A DNA stretch of 7,914 nt, taken from NCBI GenBank assembly GCA_945866245.1, contig CAMBGW010000044.1, positions 1-7,914 on the forward strand. The letters run 5' to 3'. The number at the start of each line of letters is the position of its first letter. The first letter of the stretch is position 1. The stretch is from Verrucomicrobia subdivision 6 bacterium. Lineage in GTDB: Bacteria; Verrucomicrobiota; Verrucomicrobiia; Methylacidiphilales; Verrucolacustridaceae. A model generated the notes under the pieces. It was not told where the DNA came from. It did not search any database and saw only the letters and a program-made list of their open reading frames with translations. The translations under genes and the position numbers were made by a program. Positions 4,901 through 7,914 of this stretch are shown piece after piece.

Positions 4901-7590
4901 TGAAGACCGGTGGTGGGTTCGTCCAAAATGAGCAGGGGGTGGTGGGGGGCGGGGAGCTTGGCACCTTTTTTTCGGCCAGGTTTCGGGGCTTCGACAGGAT
5001 TATTTTGGGGCGCTAAGTGGGCGACCAGCTTGAGTCGTTGGGCTTCCCCGCCAGAAAGCTGACTGAGGGGTTGCCCGCACCGGAGATAGCCGAGTCCAAC
5101 TTCGATGAGGAGAGAGAGGGCTTGGCAGATCTTTAGGTGGCATTCGCGTGCGCGGGGGGTGAGGTTATCGCGTGGGGCGAAGTGGAGAAGAGTTTCAGCG
5201 GCTGTCATTTCGAGAAGCTGGTCGATCGACTTCCTTAAGTAGGGGGCGGCTAGGACATGGGGTTGGAAGCGGTGGCCTTCGCAGGTTGGGCAGGTAACGA
5301 AGACGTCGGAGAGAAATTGCATCGAGACTTTTTCGTAGCCCATGCCTCCGCACCGTTCGCAGCGGCCGCCCCCCGCGTTAAATGAAAAGGCGGATGCGGG
5401 GAGACCTGCGCTTTGGGCTTCTTCGGTTGAGGCATAGAGTTCCCGGACAAGGTCATAAATATCGAGGTAGAGAAGAGGGGTGGAGCGTGGGGTTTGGGAG
5501 AGAGGGGATTGGTCCACGAGAAGGACATCGGTAATCGTTTCGTAGCCTGAGATCGATTTCAGTGAGGGGGGATTTTCAACAGCACGCCCCATCTGGTGAA
5601 GCAGGGTTTTATAGATAACTTCGTGGACAAGGGTGCTTTTGCCCGAGCCGCTGACTCCAGAGACGGCGACAAGTCTGTGCAGGGGGAGATTGGCGTTAAG
5701 ATTCTTCAGATTATGGCAGTCGGCCCCTTGGACGCGGAGCCACGGGTGACCTTTTTCGGGGCAGCTGCGTCGAGGAGAGGGAAGCGGAATGGAGCGGCGA
5801 CCGGATAGGTAGGCTCCGGTGGGAGAGTTTTTTACTTTGAGGAGACCGGCGGGTGGGCCGGAGTAGAGAAGATGACCCCCTTCGCTACCTGCGCCGGGCC
5901 CGAGCTCCAAAATATTTTCGGCGGAGCGGATGACCGTTTCGTCGTGCTCCACAACTAGGACAGTATTTCCGGCGGTGCGCAGATCGCGGAGAAGGTCGAG
6001 GAGGCGGTTGGTATCGCGGGGGTGGAGGCCGATGCTGGGCTCATCGAGGACGAAGAGAGTCCCTGTGAGTCCTGTGCCGAGACAGCCGGTCAGGTTCACC
6101 CGTTGTAGTTCTCCTCCGGAAAGAGTGCGGGTGGGGCGATCGAGAGTTAAGTAGCCGAGTCCGACTCCGAGGAGAAAGCGCAGGCGATGGCGTATATTCT
6201 CTAAAGGGGTTTGCGCGGAGGCGTCTTCAGTTTTGATTTTTTCGACGAGGGCCGCGAGCTCGGAGAGGGAAAGGGAGTTGAGTTCGGGCATGGTTTTTCC
6301 TGAGAGTCGCCAGAAGGTGGTTTCGGGACGGTAGCGCTGTCCGCTGCAGTTGGGACACGGCCGATAGGCGCGGTAGCGGGCTAAGAGGATTCGGACATGC
6401 ATTTTGTAGGTTTTGGTTTCGAGCCAGCGGAAAAAACCGCGGACGCCGTACCAGTCACCAGAGTCCCACAGTTCGGAGAGTTCTCGGGTGGAGCCGTCCT
6501 GGCCTTCGAGAACAAATTTCTGGTGAGCGGCTGAGAGTTCGCAAAAGGGAACTTCCAAGGGGATGCGGTGTTTCCGGCAGGCTTTTTCGAGGTCCTGTTG
6601 GCAATCCTCGAAGCTGGCGGTTTGCCAAGGTTTGACCACTCCGCCTGCGATGGTCAGGTTGCGGTCGGGTAGTGCGAGGGACTCATCGATTTCAATGATT
6701 CGACCGAAGCCGCGACAGGCGGGGCAGGCGCCGAGGGGGTGGTTGAATGAGAAGAGGGCGGGGGTGGGTTCGTGAAAGTCTCGTTGGTCCCGGGGACAAA
6801 AGTAGCGATCGGAGTAGAGGTGAAGATGGGTGGGATCTTTGACGAGGGAGATGGCGGCGACGCCCCGGCCGTACTGAAGACAAGAGGTGAGGGCTTCGGC
6901 GAGTCGGGCTTGGGAGGGGCGGTTCAGGGTGATGCGATCTTGAATAACGGGAACAAGGAGGTTTTGCTCTGGAGGAGTTTGAGACAGAGCAAGGGCGAGG
7001 GCTTCGAGGCCGGCGGCTTCATCGAGGCGTTGGGGTTTGCCGTTAAGGAGGGCTCGTCGAAAGCCTTGGCGGGCGAGGAAGGCGGCCGCTTCGTCGGCGG
7101 GTGTTTTTTGCGGAAAGGGAATACGGAAAAGGAGCCAGGCTTCCTCGTTGGGGTGGTGGGAGAGGAGGTCGGAAAGGATGGAGTGGGGGGTCCAAGGTTG
7201 GACGGGTTGAGAGCAGTCGGGACAGGTGAGTTTAGCGAGCCGGGGGAAGATGAGTTTGAGGTGGTCGGCGATTTCAGTGACGGTGCCGACGGTGCTTCGG
7301 GAGGAGCGGACCGGGTTACTTTGGCCAAGGGCGATGGCGGGGGGGATTCCCTCGATGCGTCGAACGCGCGGGCGGTCCATACGCTCGAGGAACTGGCGGG
7401 TGTAGGGACTAAAGGTCTCGGCGTAACGGCGTTGGCCTTCGGCGTAGAGGGTATCGAAAGCAAGGGAGGACTTGCCCGAGCCGGAGGGACCGGTCAGGAC
7501 ATGAAACATACCGAGGGGAAGATCGAAGGTTAGATCTTTGAGATTATTTTGGCAGGCACCTTCGATGCGGATAAAACCGGATGGATCCAT
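1969..7590 (-). CDS. uvrA: Double-length excinuclease ABC subunit A (tandem UvrA)
   Basis: UvrA is the cytoplasmic ATPase that finds bulky DNA lesions and loads UvrB in nucleotide excision repair. This protein has 1873 residues, about twice the usual 940, and consists of two UvrA units in one uninterrupted frame with four ABC ATPase domains. Walker A motifs are at 34-42, 645-653, 1026-1034 and 1545-1553; LSGGE signatures at 490, 845, 1391 and 1731; Walker B at D516-E517, D890-E891, D1417-E1418 and E1772-E1773; H-loop histidines at H549, H923, H1450 and H1805. The ATG at 7590 fits the family N-terminus and has an in-frame TAG five codons upstream, but no Shine-Dalgarno is evident. Comparable long UvrA proteins are known in Chlamydia. 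Oddities are an Asp-to-Glu change in the fourth Walker B, partly lost zinc cysteines, and a shrunken insertion domain in the second unit. No uvrB or uvrC gene lies in the window. Confidence 0.97.
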   Translation of the reverse strand: MDPSGFIRIEGACQNNLKDLTFDLPLGMFHVLTGPSGSGKSSLAFDTLYAEGQRRYAETFSPYTRQFLERMDRPRVRRIEGIPPAIALGQSNPVRSSRSTVGTVTEIADHLKLIFPRLAKLTCPDCSQPVQPWTPHSILSDLLSHHPNEEAWLLFRIPFPQKTPADEAAAFLARQGFRRALLNGKPQRLDEAAGLEALALALSQTPPEQNLLVPVIQDRITLNRPSQARLAEALTSCLQYGRGVAAISLVKDPTHLHLYSDRYFCPRDQRDFHEPTPALFSFNHPLGACPACRGFGRIIEIDESLALPDRNLTIAGGVVKPWQTASFEDCQQDLEKACRKHRIPLEVPFCELSAAHQKFVLEGQDGSTRELSELWDSGDWYGVRGFFRWLETKTYKMHVRILLARYRAYRPCPNCSGQRYRPETTFWRLSGKTMPELNSLSLSELAALVEKIKTEDASAQTPLENIRHRLRFLLGVGLGYLTLDRPTRTLSGGELQRVNLTGCLGTGLTGTLFVLDEPSIGLHPRDTNRLLDLLRDLRTAGNTVLVVEHDETVIRSAENILELGPGAGSEGGHLLYSGPPAGLLKVKNSPTGAYLSGRRSIPLPSPRRSCPEKGHPWLRVQGADCHNLKNLNANLPLHRLVAVSGVSGSGKSTLVHEVIYKTLLHQMGRAVENPPSLKSISGYETITDVLLVDQSPLSQTPRSTPLLYLDIYDLVRELYASTEEAQSAGLPASAFSFNAGGGRCERCGGMGYEKVSMQFLSDVFVTCPTCEGHRFQPHVLAAPYLRKSIDQLLEMTAAETLLHFAPRDNLTPRARECHLKICQALSLLIEVGLGYLRCGQPLSQLSGGEAQRLKLVAHLAPQNNPVEAPKPGRKKGAKLPAPHHPLLILDEPTTGLHLDDVALLIRLLHRLVDQGASLLVIEHHLDVLKNADWILDLGPEAGAAGGKLVAAGTPEQVAQSKKSHTATYLAPLLSKKPSPTLRLHEAPPFSLTQPPPQEMVVRGARHHNLKNFDLRIPRHKMVVVTGLSGSGKSTLAFDLLFSEGQRRYLDCLNTYARQFVEQLEKPDVDSITGLPPAVAIEQRTTRGGRKSTVATVTELYQFLRLLYAKLGVQHDPDTGEAAIRQNSADIIKRIQRQLRKSKRLDLLAPLIRGRKGFHTEVARWALKKGYKLLRVDGKWVEPEKFQPLDRYKEHQIEVLVGQLAPKQKDLPILVSQALSLGKGTLYAIDRQGKSTIHSHHLFCPGTGRSFDELDPRLFSFNSPHGWCTECQGYGTLLAQPPEPETEDEAEKEQQMELAREEIADGDLLPCPSCQGARINPIARSVRFAGKTIPEINSLSVRNFETFFSKVKFTGREATIVRDIQPEILQRLAFLRKVGLDYLNLDRSAPTLSGGESQRIRLAAQLGSNLQGVLYVLDEPTIGLHPRDNQKLLEILRDLRDRGNSLLVVEHDEDTMRAADHIIDLGPGAGVHGGEIVAQGNWRQIDAQGKSATARLLGEPIQHPARGQRRPIDSATSWIKIQGAVARNIHGIDVAIPLHRLTALSGVSGSGKSTLAREILLPATSPLRAKKDPRWKSVHGAEAIDRVVEVDQSPIGKTPRSTVATYLGLMDHLRTLYASLPVAKQSGFTASHFSHNAGPGRCPACDGAGTIRVQMSFLPPADVRCEECNGLRWKPEILALRYRDLSIQQALSLSAEKAAEFFAPHPRIATPCRLMAETGLGYLQLGQTSPTLSGGEAQRLKLVTELATAQIAADHAHAKGRARRPAHHLFLLEEPTVGLHLADVRRLLNLMHRLVDSGHTVVVIEHHLDVLAEADYLIDIGPESGEAGGTIMSQGTPEHVATSKTSRTAPFLRTHLGRSEKHKKKQSLPALLAS
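1972..4599 (-). other. Second UvrA unit of the tandem protein (residues 998-1873)
   Basis: This unit starts at EMVVRGARHHNLKNF (998-1012) and is closer to canonical UvrA in NBD1: LAFDLLFSEGQRRYLDCLN, TGLPPAVAIEQRTT and a well-kept UvrB-binding segment LLAPLIRGRKGFHTEV (1146-1161). Its insertion domain is reduced to 39 residues (1271-1309), strongly acidic. Zinc cysteines are lost at 1114-1118 (HDPDT) and 1246 (CPGT), but C1267/C1270, C1310/C1313, C1641/C1644 and C1664/C1667 remain. The fourth ATPase has Walker B LFLLEEPTVGLH (1768-1779), with Glu1772 in place of the usual Asp. The C-terminus ends in a basic tail around SEKHKKKQ. Confidence 0.85.
3664..3780 (-). other. Reduced acidic insertion domain of the second UvrA unit
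   Basis: Residues 1271-1309 replace the roughly 120-residue DNA-facing insertion domain with a short linker. Residues 1281-1306 contain 12 Asp/Glu among 26, with only one Lys and one Arg. It joins the CTEC (1267-1270) and CPSC (1310-1313) zinc pairs directly. The open frame is continuous, so this is a structural reduction and not a frameshift. Confidence 0.75.
4666..7590 (-). other. First UvrA unit of the tandem protein (residues 1-975)
   Basis: This unit has NBD1, a UvrB-binding-type region, an insertion domain and NBD2. The insertion domain between the zinc pair C289/C292 and the next pair C412/C415 is full length (about 293-410, 118 residues) and includes EIDESLALPDRNLTIAGG. The region equivalent to the UvrB-binding domain (about 127-250) is divergent: where family members read LLAPxxRGRKG, it reads WLLFRIPFPQKTPADE (152-167). 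The first zinc-finger pair is damaged (C265-P-R-D268). NBD2 has an intact zinc site, C744/C747 and C767/C770, around VSMQFLSDVFVTC. The Q-loop region of NBD1 (ALGQSNPVRSSRSTVGT) departs from the usual IEQKT..NPRSTVGT. A basic insert at about 860-884 lies between signature and Walker B in NBD2. A proline-rich linker (about 971-997) joins the next unit. Confidence 0.85.
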
Positions 7591-7818
7591 GGGGTGGGTA
7601 GACTAGCTCTGGATTGGACGGGAACAAATGAGAGAGTTGGTGTTCGTGGCAAAAATTTACGAAGGATCAGTCCGCATCGGCTGAAATATTGTCTACTTGG
7701 GTGAAGTTGAGGCCGAGCGATATTCAGGCAGGAAAGGTGGGCGGTAGGGTTGGATGAGCCTGAAAAAAAAGAGATGTTGACGAGTGGCAAAGATTAGTAC
7801 AAATGTTATTACATAGAG
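7591..7818. other. Intergenic region between divergent uvrA and AbrB/MazE genes
   Basis: These 228 bases must hold the uvrA control region. I see no LexA-type box, no clear promoter for uvrA, no RNA gene and no terminator hairpin. An imperfect inverted repeat (CTGAAATAT at 7681-7689, ATATTCAG at 7720-7727) is weak. Open frames here are very short or read opposite to the expected composition. An A8 run lies at 7763-7770. Confidence 0.45.
7777..7803 (+). promoter_or_regulatory. Possible promoter of the AbrB/MazE gene
   Basis: TTGACG (7777-7782) resembles a sigma-70 -35 box, and TACAAA (7798-7803) could be the -10 box, with a 15-base spacer that is shorter than ideal. Transcription would begin near 7810, only about 9 bases before the ATG. 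The following ATGT-TATT-ACAT (7803-7814) has 4-bp inverted arms and sits where an autoregulatory site would be expected. The evidence is weak. Confidence 0.3.
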
Positions 7819-7914
7819 ATGAAAACCAAAATCCGAAAATTCGGGAATTCTTTAGGGATTATTTTGCCGAAAGAGGCGATTTCGGCGATGAAGGTTCAAG
7901 AGGGGGCTGCGGTG
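7819..7914 (+). CDS. AbrB/MazE/SpoVT-type DNA-binding protein, N-terminal part (3' end outside window)
   Basis: From the ATG at 7819 the frame is open to the window end, giving 32 residues. MKTKIRKFGNSLGIILPKEA is the swapped-hairpin AbrB-fold signature of MazE-like antitoxins (typically RKxGNSxGxxxPKE followed by Lxxxxl.V..Gd.v; here AMKVQEGAAV). Such proteins have about 75-85 residues, bind their own promoter as dimers and, in toxin-antitoxin loci, neutralise a toxin encoded immediately downstream (MazF, PIN-domain or Doc-type). The partner would lie beyond the window, so a toxin-antitoxin role is inferred; a stand-alone transcription regulator is the alternative. GAG directly before the ATG is too close to serve as a normal ribosome binding site, so translation may be nearly leaderless. 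Confidence 0.85.
   Translation, partial: MKTKIRKFGNSLGIILPKEAISAMKVQEGAAV

Noticed and set aside
6924..7463. 179-residue minus-strand frame inside uvrA
   Set aside because: A Ser/Pro-rich out-of-frame translation of the uvrA coding strand with no domain signature.
2932..7491. Repeated DNA segments such as GGTGCTTTTGCCCGA at 2932, 5632 and related copies at 4489 and 7465
   Set aside because: These encode the four Walker A motifs of the tandem UvrA, so they are protein-level homology and not mobile or regulatory repeats.
6772..7533. 253-residue plus-strand open frame antisense to uvrA
   Set aside because: It is glycine/glutamate-rich with no motif, and lies entirely over the strongly conserved NBD1 of UvrA. 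The purine-rich antisense strand explains the lack of stops.
7581..7590. 10-bp palindrome ATGGATCCAT at the uvrA start codon
   Set aside because: Palindromes of this length are expected several times in a window this size; there is no sign of function.
1969..7590. Possibility that the tandem UvrA is an assembly duplication artefact
   Set aside because: The two halves differ throughout in sequence and in domain content (insertion domain, zinc sites), so they are old paralogous units and not a recent or artificial duplication.
7628..7684. 18-codon plus-strand frame in the intergenic region
   Set aside because: Too short, with no ribosome binding site; chance expectation.
7681..7727. Imperfect inverted repeat CTGAAATAT / ATATTCAG
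   Set aside because: Arms are short and imperfect with a 30-base spacer; not distinguishable from chance.
7530..7790. 86-residue minus-strand frame upstream of and overlapping the uvrA start
   Set aside because: No domain or clear ribosome binding site, and it overlaps the UvrA N-terminus, which fits the family exactly.

Overview
The window most likely comes from a bacterium of the Planctomycetes-Verrucomicrobia-Chlamydiae (PVC) group, probably verrucomicrobial. The main reason is the double-length UvrA (1873 residues, four ATPase domains). Ordinary UvrA proteins have about 940 residues, and UvrA proteins of about 1800 residues are known from Chlamydia. The FmdB-type protein without zinc-ribbon cysteines also fits my recollection of verrucomicrobial relatives. 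The assignment is an inference, because there is no rRNA or other taxonomic marker here.

Layout: positions 1-110 hold the last 35 codons of an unidentified plus-strand gene. It converges on a small minus-strand FmdB-family gene (107-340), and the two stop codons overlap. A short divergent intergenic region (341-436) carries an 18-bp palindrome that may be an operator. Two plus-strand genes follow, 48 bases apart and probably co-transcribed: a conserved-looking protein of unknown function (437-958) and a multi-spanning membrane protein of the lysylphosphatidylglycerol-synthase transmembrane / UPF0104 family (1007-1966).

The minus strand from 7590 to 1969, 71% of the window, is one open frame encoding UvrA, the damage-recognition ATPase of nucleotide excision repair. 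Its stop codon lies 2 bases from that of the membrane-protein gene. The protein is two head-to-tail UvrA units that have diverged. The first keeps a full-length insertion domain. The second keeps the canonical-looking UvrB-binding region but has its insertion domain cut to a short acidic linker. This suggests a single chain standing in for the usual UvrA dimer, with divided labour.

Beyond a 228-base intergenic region, the window ends inside a plus-strand gene (from 7819) for an AbrB/MazE-type DNA-binding protein, possibly the antitoxin of a toxin-antitoxin pair whose partner would lie outside the window. The genes are mostly ordinary cellular functions with no shared pathway. There are no tRNA, rRNA or CRISPR features and no insertion sequences. 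The plus strand is visibly richer in G than C over genes of both orientations. The most interesting part is the asymmetric tandem UvrA.
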